Shown piece by piece: positions 7,214-12,705 of a stretch of 12,741 nt of DNA. Under the pieces are notes generated by a model, which did no database searches, was not told the DNA's origin, and saw nothing but the letters and a program-made list of their open reading frames with translations. Position 1 is the first letter of the stretch. Every line of letters begins with the position of its first letter. Position numbers and translations under genes: made by a program. The DNA comes from Oscillibacter sp. (GTDB lineage: Bacteria > Bacillota > Clostridia > Oscillospirales > Oscillospiraceae). The stretch spans positions 1-12,741 of the forward strand of contig JAFOCY010000154.1 in NCBI GenBank assembly GCA_017380995.1. The letters run 5' to 3'.

Positions 7214-7242
7214 TGAGAATGCACCAAATCCCCACAATATTC
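7214..7242 (-). promoter_or_regulatory. Candidate sigma-E promoter of the spoIIIA operon
   Basis: On the minus strand GAATATT (7236-7242) matches the sigma-E -35 consensus KMATATT fully. After 14 bases comes CATTCTCA (7214-7221), which matches the -10 consensus CATACAHT in the CAT and C positions only. It lies about 90 bases before spoIIIAA, which is under sigma-E in Bacillus. The -35 is convincing and the -10 is weak. Confidence 0.5.
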
Positions 7243-7291
7243 TTCTAAATCTCCGTCATTTCTACATTTTTAAAATTCTTGAACTAAAACA

Positions 7292-7320
7292 TTGACAGCT
7301 CAACGATTTCCTACTATAAT
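7292..7320 (+). promoter_or_regulatory. Near-consensus sigma-A promoter for marR and acyl-CoA synthetase
   Basis: TTGACA (7292-7297) and TATAAT (7315-7320) are both perfect matches and are 17 bases apart. This is an intrinsically very strong promoter, so repression is expected; operator-like inverted repeats overlap its -35 and the presumed start site. It faces away from spoIIIAA. Confidence 0.85.
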
Positions 7321-7324
7321 TCCA

Positions 7325-7340
7325 TGTTGACAAGTCAACA
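7325..7340 (+). promoter_or_regulatory. Operator-like inverted repeat at the marR transcription start
   Basis: TGTTGAC-AA-GTCAACA is a perfect 7-2-7 inverted repeat directly after the -10 box, covering the expected start of transcription. A related TTGACAGCTCAA overlaps the -35 at 7292-7303. Both share TTGA-N4-TCAA and lie 35 bases apart. MarR-family dimers bind such sites, so autorepression is likely. Confidence 0.65.
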
Positions 7341-7365
7341 AAATTTGACCCGGAGGCGTTTTTCC

Positions 7366-7833
7366 ATGCTGAACCGCTTTCTTACCTTTTCTACCAATAT
7401 CTCCCAGGCATACAAATATCTTACCAAGATCAAATCCCATTACATGACCAGCATGGGCCTCAAAGCTGCCCATGTGATGTGTCTTCTGCATATTGGCTTT
7501 CACGAGGAGGGGCTGACTGCTGTTGAGCTGTGCACCCTCTGCGCGGAGGACAAGGCGGCCATCTCCAAAAACCTTGCCGCCCTGAAAAGTATGGACCTGA
7601 TCTGGGCCGATGACGAAAACAACAGCAAGATCTACCGTGTGAAGTACCGCGTCACCGAAAAAGGTGCTGCCATCCACAAGGAGATCAGCGAATATGTGGT
7701 AGAGGCCGTGGAGGTCTGCTCTGCGGGCATGAGCCTCGAAGAGGGCGCTACCTTCTACCGAACCTTCAACTCCGTGGTGGAAAACATGAAGACCTATTAT
7801 CACGACCTGGATAAGGACGATGTCTCCAAGTGA
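7366..7833 (+). CDS. MarR-family winged-helix transcriptional regulator
   Basis: The 155-residue protein is a MarR-type dimeric repressor, probably of its own operon. After an N-terminal helix (about 7-28) the winged helix spans about 50-97: LTAVELCTLCAEDKAA leads into the likely recognition helix DKAAISKNLAAL, and the wing is ADDENNSKIYRVKYRVT. The C-terminal helices (EKGAAIHKEISEYVVEAVEV) would close the dimer. A CxxC pair (Cys56, Cys59) lies before the recognition helix; whether it senses anything is unknown. ATG 7366 is chosen because it lies 9 bases after GGAGG; starting at the ATG at 7324 would put the operator within the coding sequence and has no ribosome site. The next gene follows 50 bases later, so the regulator probably responds to the acid or acyl-CoA that the synthetase handles. 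Confidence 0.85.
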   Translation: MLNRFLTFSTNISQAYKYLTKIKSHYMTSMGLKAAHVMCLLHIGFHEEGLTAVELCTLCAEDKAAISKNLAALKSMDLIWADDENNSKIYRVKYRVTEKGAAIHKEISEYVVEAVEVCSAGMSLEEGATFYRTFNSVVENMKTYYHDLDKDDVSK

Positions 7834-7883
7834 CCGTCTCTTATCCCCGACCTGATGGATTACATACGAAAGAGAGAACTGTT

Positions 7884-9611
7884 TTGAAGATTTCCGAAGA
7901 AAAAGTGTGGATGAAGCACTTTCCCGCCGGTGTTGCGGAGCTTCCCCTCCCCCAGTGCACTGCTTACCAGTATGTGAAGAAGAATAATTCCCACCGGTTG
8001 GACGCTCCCGCCATTCATTATTATGGCAAGGACATCACCCACCGTGAGCTCCAGGCCAATATCGATGCGTGCGCCAATTCCCTTACCGCCTTGGGGGTCA
8101 AGCAGGGCGACAAGGTCTCCTTCCTCACCGTGGCCCTGCCTGAGACGGTCTGCGCCCTCTACGCGGTCAACAAGCTGGGCGCCACGGCCAACATGATCGA
8201 TCCCCGCATGGACATTGAAAGCATTCGCCGCGCTGTGAAGGAGTCCGGCTCCCATGTTCTCATCGCCATTGATATCGCCTTCCCCAAGGTGACTCCCATC
8301 ATGGAGGATATCAAGCAGGACTATATCATCGCCCAGTCTGCGGCCCGTTCCCTTCCCCTGGTAAAAAAGATCGCCAAGACGCTGATGACCAAGACCAATG
8401 TCCCCTACAGTGATCAGGTCATCAGCTGGAAGACCTTCCTGTCCAAGGGCAAGGGCGCAAGCGCCGCGGAGGCGCCCTATGTGGGCGACGCCGTGTTTGC
8501 CATCACCTATACCGGCGGCACCACAGGCTTTCCGAAGGGCGTGATGATCACCAATGATGGCATCAACGCCGCTGCCTTTAACTTTAAGCATGCGGGCTTG
8601 GCCGTGAAGGAGGGTGAGCGGTTCCTGGATATCATTCCCGTCTTCACCTCCTACGGTATGTGCTGCGGTATGCATATGCCTCTGGCCATCAACCTCCAGC
8701 TGGTCCCCATCCCCAAGTTCGATGTGAACCAGTTTGGCAAAATGGTGAAGGATTTCCGCCCCCAGCACATGATCAGCACCCCCGCCTTCTACGAAACGCT
8801 GATGAACAGCAAAGAACTCCAGGATATGGATCTTTCCTTCCTGGTGACTCTGGGCTCCGGCGGCGATACCATGAACGAAGGCCTGGAAAGCAAGCTCACT
8901 GATTTTATGAAGTCCCACAGCATCCGTTATCCCCTGGCTCAGGGTTACGGTATGTCCGAGCTTTCTGCTGCCGCGTCCTTCTGCGTCAACGATATCTTCA
9001 AGTCCAAGAGTGTGGGAATCCCTTCTGTCACTACCACCATCTCTATCTTTGACGAGGAAACCGGCAAAGAATTGGGCTACAACCAGCTGGGCGAGATCTG
9101 CGCCACCGGCCCCTCCATGATGAAGGGCTATTACAACCGTCCCGAGGAGACGGACCATGTGATGCGCCTCCACGAGGACGGCAAGGTCTGGGTCCACTCT
9201 GGTGACCTGGGCTATATGGATGAGGATGGTTTCCTCTTCGTCATTGGCCGCATCAAGCGCATGATCACTCGCTTTGATGGTCACAAGGTCTTCCCTGTCA
9301 ACATCGAAAGCCTGGTGGCAAGCCACGAGGAAGTCCTCAACTGCTCCGCCATTGGCGTCAGCGACCGGGAACGCAGCCAGGGCCACTATCCTATGGTGCT
9401 GGTGGAACTGTCCGCTACCGTAGCTGACAAGGAGGCTTTCTGCAAAAAACTCTTTGAGGAATGCAACGAGCGTCTGGAGGAGCGCGGTAAGCCCGTGGCG
9501 GTCCTGCCTGTGGACGCCATCCCCCTCACCGGTTCCGGTAAGAACGATTACCGCACTCTGGAAAAAGAGTACGGCCAGTTCGATTATCTGGCCTGGAGCG
9601 CTGTATCTTAA
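7884..9611 (+). CDS. AMP-binding acyl-CoA synthetase (class I adenylate-forming ligase)
   Basis: The 575-residue enzyme activates a carboxylic acid with ATP to an acyl-adenylate and transfers it to CoA. All core motifs are intact: P-loop YTGGTTGFPKG (209-219), GYGMSE (354-359), the HSGDLGYMDEDGF block (438-450) with the ATP-ribose Asp, the hinge GRIKRMI (455-461) and C-terminal TGSGKNDYR (549-557) with the catalytic Lys. Length fits medium/long-chain type enzymes. The substrate is not deducible. The start is uncertain: TTG 7884 follows an AAAGAGAGAA stretch and puts the conserved KVWMKHFP near the N-terminus; the frame opens at a GTG (7830) overlapping the marR stop, and an ATG at 7911 is also possible. 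Co-transcribed with the MarR regulator, it ends at a strong terminator. Confidence 0.88.
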   Translation: MKISEEKVWMKHFPAGVAELPLPQCTAYQYVKKNNSHRLDAPAIHYYGKDITHRELQANIDACANSLTALGVKQGDKVSFLTVALPETVCALYAVNKLGATANMIDPRMDIESIRRAVKESGSHVLIAIDIAFPKVTPIMEDIKQDYIIAQSAARSLPLVKKIAKTLMTKTNVPYSDQVISWKTFLSKGKGASAAEAPYVGDAVFAITYTGGTTGFPKGVMITNDGINAAAFNFKHAGLAVKEGERFLDIIPVFTSYGMCCGMHMPLAINLQLVPIPKFDVNQFGKMVKDFRPQHMISTPAFYETLMNSKELQDMDLSFLVTLGSGGDTMNEGLESKLTDFMKSHSIRYPLAQGYGMSELSAAASFCVNDIFKSKSVGIPSVTTTISIFDEETGKELGYNQLGEICATGPSMMKGYYNRPEETDHVMRLHEDGKVWVHSGDLGYMDEDGFLFVIGRIKRMITRFDGHKVFPVNIESLVASHEEVLNCSAIGVSDRERSQGHYPMVLVELSATVADKEAFCKKLFEECNERLEERGKPVAVLPVDAIPLTGSGKNDYRTLEKEYGQFDYLAWSAVS

Positions 9612-9639
9612 AACTTCACTTACCTCTCTTCTCATAACG

Positions 9640-9682
9640 CACAGGGGCCGGAACATTTCTGTTCCGGCCTCTGTGTTTTTTT
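9640..9682 (+). terminator. Strong terminator after the acyl-CoA synthetase
   Basis: A 16-pair stem (9640-9655 with 9660-9675, one G-T pair, loop TTTC) built around GGCCGGAACA is followed by seven T. It lies 28 bases after the stop codon. Confidence 0.92.
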
Positions 9683-9689
9683 GCTGGTC

Positions 9690-9713
9690 AAAAAACCTGC
9701 CGAATTCGGCAGG
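9690..9713 (-). terminator. Terminator-like palindrome facing left, without a matching gene
   Basis: CCTGCCGAATTCGGCAGG (9696-9713) is a perfect 18-base palindrome. Read on the minus strand it is followed at once by six T (complement of 9690-9695), the form of an intrinsic terminator for leftward transcription. No leftward gene ends here; the sequence to the right is a rightward gene fragment and insertion-sequence debris. It may have served a gene that was lost. Confidence 0.65.
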
Positions 9714-9913
9714 CTGCACAGCCGCTGCATGAGGTATTTGGAGGCTTTCCCGAGATTGTTGTAGAAGAAGACGGCATCACCAGAAACCGACTTACTGAAA
9801 GAAAAAAGGCCTTCCAAACGGCAGTCGAAGCCGACGAGGATTGGAGGACATTCTATGCCGTGCCTGCTCCTGATTTTTCGAAGTTCTGCAATGACATTTT
9901 CGGTGCCGGTTAA
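9714..9913 (+). pseudogene. C-terminal fragment of a protein of unknown family
   Basis: One frame is open across this stretch and ends at TAA 9911-9913. Its sequence looks like genuine acidic protein rather than noise: GGFPEIVVEEDGITRNRLTE (9737-9796), then KAFQTAVEADEDWRTFYAVP and DFSKFCNDIFGAG at the end. No ATG, GTG or TTG with a ribosome site begins it, and upstream it runs into the two back-to-back terminators, so the 5' part is missing. I do not recognise the family. The fragment begins somewhere near 9714-9731, where the resident chromosome seems to give way to accessory DNA. Confidence 0.45.
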
Positions 9914-9940
9914 GCAAAGCTAGAATAAAAATGCAAAAAT

Positions 9941-9974
9941 AAGTTAGCTGTCCAAACAAACGGACAGCTAACTT
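9941..9974. repeat. 13-bp inverted repeat, possible leftward terminator
   Basis: AAGTTAGCTGTCC (9941-9953) and GGACAGCTAACTT (9962-9974) are perfectly complementary around an 8-base loop. On the minus strand the stem is followed by ATTTTTGCATTTTTA, which is terminator-like but with a broken T-run; on the plus strand there is no T-run. It could also be the end of a mobile element. Nothing codes between the gene fragment and the IS200 head. Confidence 0.5.
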
Positions 9975-10049
9975 TGTATTGGCGCTTTAGAGACAAGCAA
10001 CCCCCGGCTCTGCCGGGGGTAATAAACTCTTATAGATGGAAAAAGAAAG

Positions 10050-10104
10050 GCCTCCAATAGTAAAATGGGGCAGGTTCGCCAACCGCACCATAACTAAAGG
10101 AGGC
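10050..10104 (+). promoter_or_regulatory. Leader pairing that can hide the tnpA ribosome site
   Basis: GCCTCC-AA-TAGT (10050-10061) is complementary to ACTA-AA-GGAGGC (10093-10104), with only an AA/AA mismatch. The second arm contains the GGAGG of the truncated tnpA. Folding would block ribosome entry, as is known for IS200 tnpA leaders. Confidence 0.55.
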
Positions 10105-10109
10105 AGTCA

Positions 10110-10157
10110 ATGAATGACATCAATAGTTTATCTCACTCAAAGTGGAGATGCAAGTAA
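10110..10157 (+). pseudogene. tnpA: IS200-family TnpA transposase, first 15 codons only
   Basis: ATG 10110, preceded by AAGGAGG, begins MNDINSLSHSKWRCK and then meets TAA. The SLSHSKWxCKYH stretch is the conserved N-terminus of IS200/IS605 Y1 transposases, so the natural protein should continue with YHIVF and so on. The family matches stop at the Lys codon and the sequence turns into the upstream region of the IS256-type gene, so the gene was cut here by insertion or deletion. The product cannot be active: the HUH motif and catalytic Tyr are missing. Confidence 0.8.
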
Positions 10158-11248
10158 TCGACTGAAAACGACAGTATGAAAATCTTCGGGAAAGTCAGGA
10201 ATGGAAACAAACATTCAAGACAAAGGAGCCGAAGAAGATGAAATCAGTACCACAGGATTTGTTGAAAGAGTATGTGAAGAGCCAGCAGTTCACCAGTACC
10301 GCAGATATCATGCAGGCCATGAAAGAAATGTTCCGAGATGTCATCCAGCAGGTCATGGAAGTAGAGATAGATGAAGAGCTGGGACGGGAACGCTACCAGA
10401 GATCTGAAGAAACCGAGCACAGCAGAAACTACCGGAATGGCTTCTCCCAGAAGACGGTCAAAACACAGCTGGGCGAGATCGAGATCAAAGTTCCCAGAGA
10501 CCGCAAGGGTTCTTACGAACCCAAGATTATCAGCAAATATGACCGAAACGCAAAAGGTATGGAGGACAAGATCCTGTCTCTGTACGCCTGCGGTATGAGT
10601 CAGAAGGATATCGCAGCGCAGATCAAGAGCTTGTACGATGTAGAGATCTCCCCGGAACTTGTGAGCAAGATCAGCGAGAAGATCATGCCGGAGGTCACTG
10701 CCTGGCAGAATCGGCGGTTGGAAAGCGTATACCCGTTCATCTTCATGGATGCCATCCACTACAAGGTAAAGGAAGATCACCGGTATGTAACTAAGGCTGC
10801 CTACGTGGTGTTAGGGATCACCATGGAAGGCAAAAAGGACATCCTCGGTGTCTGGATCGGCGAACATGAGAGCAGCAAATTTTGGTTGAGCGTGTTGAAT
10901 GACCTCAAAAGTCGGGGAGTTTTGGACGTATATCTATTCTGCACAGATGGCCTTTGTGGAATGATGCAGGCCATCGAAGCAGTATATCCAAAATCCCGGT
11001 TGCAGCGGTGCATTGTTCATCAGATCCGCAGTTCTACCAGATACGTCAGCTACAAAGATATCAAGCTGGTCATCGCGGATTTAAAGAAAATTTACACGGC
11101 TGTGACTTTGGAAGAGGCGGAAAACAATTTGGTCCTCTTCGCGGACAGCTGGCGTAAACAGTATCCTTCCTGCGTGAAAAACTGGGAAGAAAATTGGGAA
11201 GTTTTAAACACCTTTTTCGAATACCCGCCGGAGATTCGGAAAATCATA
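10158..11248 (+). mobile_element. IS256-family insertion sequence, truncated at its right end
   Basis: The segment between the two IS200 heads carries an IS256-type transposase gene with an 80-base upstream stretch. The left boundary is placed where tnpA similarity ends; I could not find a matching right terminal repeat because the right end is replaced by the second IS200 head at about 11240-11248. No target duplication can be tested. The element is immobile by itself. Confidence 0.7.
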
Positions 11249-11326
11249 TGGTACTTACAATTCCACTTGGTATGTGCTAAACTGTTTACGGCATTATTTT
11301 GTTCACTCATTTTAATATCCTCCTAA
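10238..11326 (+). pseudogene. IS256-family (mutator-type) transposase, C-terminally truncated and fused to antisense IS200 sequence
   Basis: The open frame of 362 codons begins at ATG 10238 after AAAGGAGCCGAAGAAG. Residues 1 to about 336 match IS256 transposases: MKEMFRDVIQQVMEVEIDEE, the RNYRNGFSQKTVKT block, the first catalytic Asp in FMDAIHYKV (Asp171), the second in CTDGLCGM (Asp237), and RCIVHQIRSSTRYVSYKD. The family then continues YTTNxIE, with the third catalytic residue (Glu), but here EYPPEIRKII is followed by WYLQFHLVCAKLF, which is the reverse complement of the IS200 tnpA start. The last 25 or so codons are therefore not transposase. Normal length is about 400. The protein lacks the DDE glutamate and should be inactive. 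Confidence 0.9.
11239..11310 (-). pseudogene. tnpA: IS200-family TnpA transposase, first 24 codons (right copy)
   Basis: On the minus strand ATG 11310, preceded by AGGAGG, begins MSEQNNAVNSLAHTKWNCKY and continues HMIF before family similarity ends. NSLAHTKWNCKYH is the typical start of Y1 transposases. After Phe24 the frame runs into antisense IS256 sequence. The junction lies within about 11239-11249, where AAAATCATAT can belong to either gene. This is a different IS200 member from the left copy (compare NSLSHSKWRCK), so the two heads are not halves of one element. Confidence 0.8.
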
Positions 11327-11378
11327 TGTGTTTTCGGTTTTAAGCTGGCAGGCTCATAAACAGTTTAGCACATTAGGA
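11273..11378 (-). promoter_or_regulatory. IS200 leader with two blocks complementary to the tnpA ribosome site and early codons
   Basis: In the minus-strand transcript the leader segment from 11378 to 11357 contains two overlapping antisense blocks. One, 11369-11378, pairs perfectly (10 bases) with 11321-11330, which covers most of the AGGAGG site. The other, 11357-11372, pairs perfectly (16 bases) with 11273-11288 inside the first tnpA codons. Such sequestration of the start region is a known brake on IS200 transposase production. Confidence 0.7.
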
Positions 11379-11410
11379 GTTTTTCTTTTCATCGCTTAAG
11401 CTTTTCGGAA

Positions 11411-11429
11411 CCACGCGACTAGCGCGTGG
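11411..11429 (-). repeat. IS200 left-end hairpin (right copy)
   Basis: CCACGCG (11411-11417) and CGCGTGG (11423-11429) form a stem around ACTAG, flanked by A/T-rich sequence, about 100 bases before the tnpA start on the minus strand. Position and form fit the subterminal hairpin that TnpA recognises at the left end of IS200-type elements. Confidence 0.6.
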
Positions 11430-11444
11430 TTTTCTTTATACAAG

Positions 11445-11478
11445 AAAAACGGACATCCTTTCGGATGTCCGTTTTTTT
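11445..11478 (-). terminator. Terminator downstream of the tRNA-Ala fragment
   Basis: AAAAACGGACATCC (11445-11458) pairs with GGATGTCCGTTTTT (11463-11476) around TTTC. On the minus strand it follows the tRNA CCA end directly and is trailed by TTTTT, as expected for the natural terminator of a tRNA gene. It has seven T on the plus strand, so it can work both ways. Confidence 0.85.
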
Positions 11479-11522
11479 GGTGGAGATAAGCGGGATCGAA
11501 CCGCTGACCTCTTGAATGCCAT
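11478..11522 (-). tRNA. tRNA-Ala(GGC) 3' fragment, likely attachment site (att)
   Basis: Read on the minus strand, 45 bases match the 3' part of a tRNA: anticodon loop ATGGCAT (anticodon GGC, Ala), the 3' anticodon-stem strand TCAAG, variable loop AGGTC, T arm with AGCGG-TTCGATC-CCGCT, acceptor strand TATCTCCA and an encoded CCA. Upstream of the anticodon loop the sequence departs: the 5' anticodon stem, D arm and acceptor 5' strand are missing. A 3' half with its own terminator is what remains on the far side after an element integrates into the 3' end of a tRNA gene and rebuilds the tRNA at its other end. By that logic the element lies to the right of 11522 and the intact tRNA is beyond the window. 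Confidence 0.85.
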
Positions 11523-11769
11523 CGCTCCCGAGGTCCTGGACTCGGTGGAAGTGGCTTAAAAAGTTAGACAAAACCGCACAAAATGGACATTTCACAGTCC
11601 ATATCGTTTCAACTGGTACATGGCTTTTCGCAGTGATTCTGGTACTAATTCTGGTACTAAAAGTTCCGCAAAAACAAAGTGTTCCGCACACCCGTTTTTG
11701 GCGGTTCAATTTAGCACCAATTGTTCCGCGGGTCACGAACCTAAAATCAGTTGAAAGGAACAACATAAA
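11523..11769 (+). promoter_or_regulatory. Leader region of the fic gene, with repeats and a dyad
   Basis: I see no convincing gene here. It holds a perfect tandem copy of ATTCTGGTACTA (11636-11647 and 11648-11659), three copies of GTTCCGC (11663, 11681, 11723), and a dyad GCGGTTCAATT / AATTGTTCCGC (11701-11711 and 11719-11729, 9 of 11 pairs). The dyad ends 41 bases before the fic start. No good sigma-A promoter was found; a weak TTGTTC-N15-TAAAAT is present at 11721-11747. The fic ribosome site is AAAGGAA at 11754-11760. Confidence 0.4.
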
Positions 11770-12705
11770 ATGAACTACATCACTGCAAGCCAAGCAGCAT
11801 CGCGTTGGGGTGTTTCTGAAGGAATCGTCCGGCGTTACTGCAGAGACGAGCGCATCCCCGGTGCCTATCAGGAATTTGAAACTTGGTACATACCCGAGAA
11901 CGCAGCCAAGCCCACGCGAAAGAAAAAGGAAGCCTCTCAGCTTCCCAAACTTCTCAAAACACTTATCAAGCAGCGCGACGGCAGAATGTACCGCGGCCTC
12001 TATGAATACCTGCAGATCAACATGGTCTACAGCAACGGGCGTATGGCCAGTAACCGGCTCACCCGCGATCAGATCGAGGTGCTGTATAAGACCGACCGGA
12101 TTTTCACCAACAAGGAGTCCATTAAGGTCAACGATATTATCGAAGCGAGGAATCACTTCCTCTGCGTGGATATGATCCTCAGTAGCGCCATGAAGCCGCT
12201 GACGCAGACTTTCATACAGCAGCTGCAATCCACCCTGCTCAGTGAGAGTTGCCGCCATAAACGCCATGCTCCTATCACCTCTGGATATCGCAAAACTGTC
12301 ACCACACCCAAGTTCGGCGAGACTACGTCTCCCGCCGAGATATCTGCAGCCATCAATCAGCTGTTCAAAGAATACGAGGCTCAGAAGGACATCGGCTTCC
12401 ATGAGATTCTCGATCTCCATGTCCGGTTCGAGCGTATCCGCCCCTTCGAGGATTGTAATGGTCGTATCGGACGCTTGCTAATGCTCAAGGAATGCCTCCG
12501 GCACGAGGTTACACCCTTCGTCATTGACGATAAGCGTCGCACCGGCTATCTGGATGGCCTCCGCCAGTGGGACGAGGATCGCAGTATCCTGATGGACGTC
12601 TGTATGGAAGCCCAGATGCGTTTCGAGGCTCAGATCGCCCTGCAGGGCCTCCTGGAGTGCCAGTCGCAGCACATGAGAGCCTACCACAAAGGAGGAAACA
12701 GATGA
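11770..12705 (+). CDS. HTH-Fic domain protein with altered catalytic and inhibitory motifs
   Basis: Fic proteins usually transfer AMP, or other phosphate-linked groups, from a nucleotide to a hydroxyl of a target protein. This 311-residue protein has an N-terminal helix-turn-helix (about 2-43: ASQAASRWGVSEGIVRRYCR, then RIPGAYQEF.TWYIP), a basic linker (KPTRKKKE) and a Fic domain. The Fic motif, normally HPFxxGNGRxGR, reads RPFEDCNGRIGR (224-235), so the catalytic His is Arg224 and a Gly is Cys229, while Asn230, Gly231 and Arg232 are kept. The usual inhibitory motif, of the form SNxIEGSxLT, is replaced by SNGRMASNRLT (88-98), with Ala93 in place of Glu. The flap (KFGETTSPAEI) looks normal. 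The frame is intact. The start follows AAAGGAAC. Likely roles are a non-AMPylating regulator or binding protein, or an enzyme of changed activity; decay is also possible. Confidence 0.88.
   Translation: MNYITASQAASRWGVSEGIVRRYCRDERIPGAYQEFETWYIPENAAKPTRKKKEASQLPKLLKTLIKQRDGRMYRGLYEYLQINMVYSNGRMASNRLTRDQIEVLYKTDRIFTNKESIKVNDIIEARNHFLCVDMILSSAMKPLTQTFIQQLQSTLLSESCRHKRHAPITSGYRKTVTTPKFGETTSPAEISAAINQLFKEYEAQKDIGFHEILDLHVRFERIRPFEDCNGRIGRLLMLKECLRHEVTPFVIDDKRRTGYLDGLRQWDEDRSILMDVCMEAQMRFEAQIALQGLLECQSQHMRAYHKGGNR

Larger units (their letters stand above)
10001..10157 (+). mobile_element. 5' head of an IS200/IS605-family element (left copy)
   Basis: This stretch has the layout of the left end of an IS200-type element. 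A hairpin near the end, CCCCCGGC-TCT-GCCGGGGG (10001-10019), is followed by a leader of about 90 bases and then the first codons of tnpA at 10110. These elements move as single strands and recognise such end hairpins instead of inverted terminal repeats. Only the head remains; the rest of tnpA and the right end are missing. The break coincides with the left side of the IS256-type remnant. The outer boundary is approximate. Confidence 0.65.

Noticed and set aside
7324..7365. Earlier ATG for the MarR regulator, adding 14 residues
   Set aside because: It lies only 4 bases after the -10 box and covers the operator; ATG 7366 has GGAGG at the right distance.
7860..9719. A 619-codon open frame on the minus strand opposite the acyl-CoA synthetase
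   Set aside because: It is antisense to an enzyme with all motifs intact, has no recognisable domain, and such long antisense frames are common in codon-biased, GC-rich genes. It also runs through the two terminators at 9640-9713.
11445..11478. Hairpin considered as a small repeat-type mobile element
   Set aside because: It directly follows the tRNA CCA end and has a T-run on the matching strand, so a tRNA terminator is the simpler reading.
11516..11773. Plus-strand 85-codon frame between the tRNA fragment and fic
   Set aside because: It begins within the tRNA sequence, has no ribosome site, and its sequence is not protein-like. A neighbouring frame reading RTADLLNAI is the usual antisense translation of a tRNA, not a gene.
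11419..12420. A 333-codon open frame on the minus strand opposite fic
   Set aside because: It crosses the tRNA fragment, the terminator and the fic coding region and has no protein-like motif; the plus-strand HTH-Fic frame explains the sequence.
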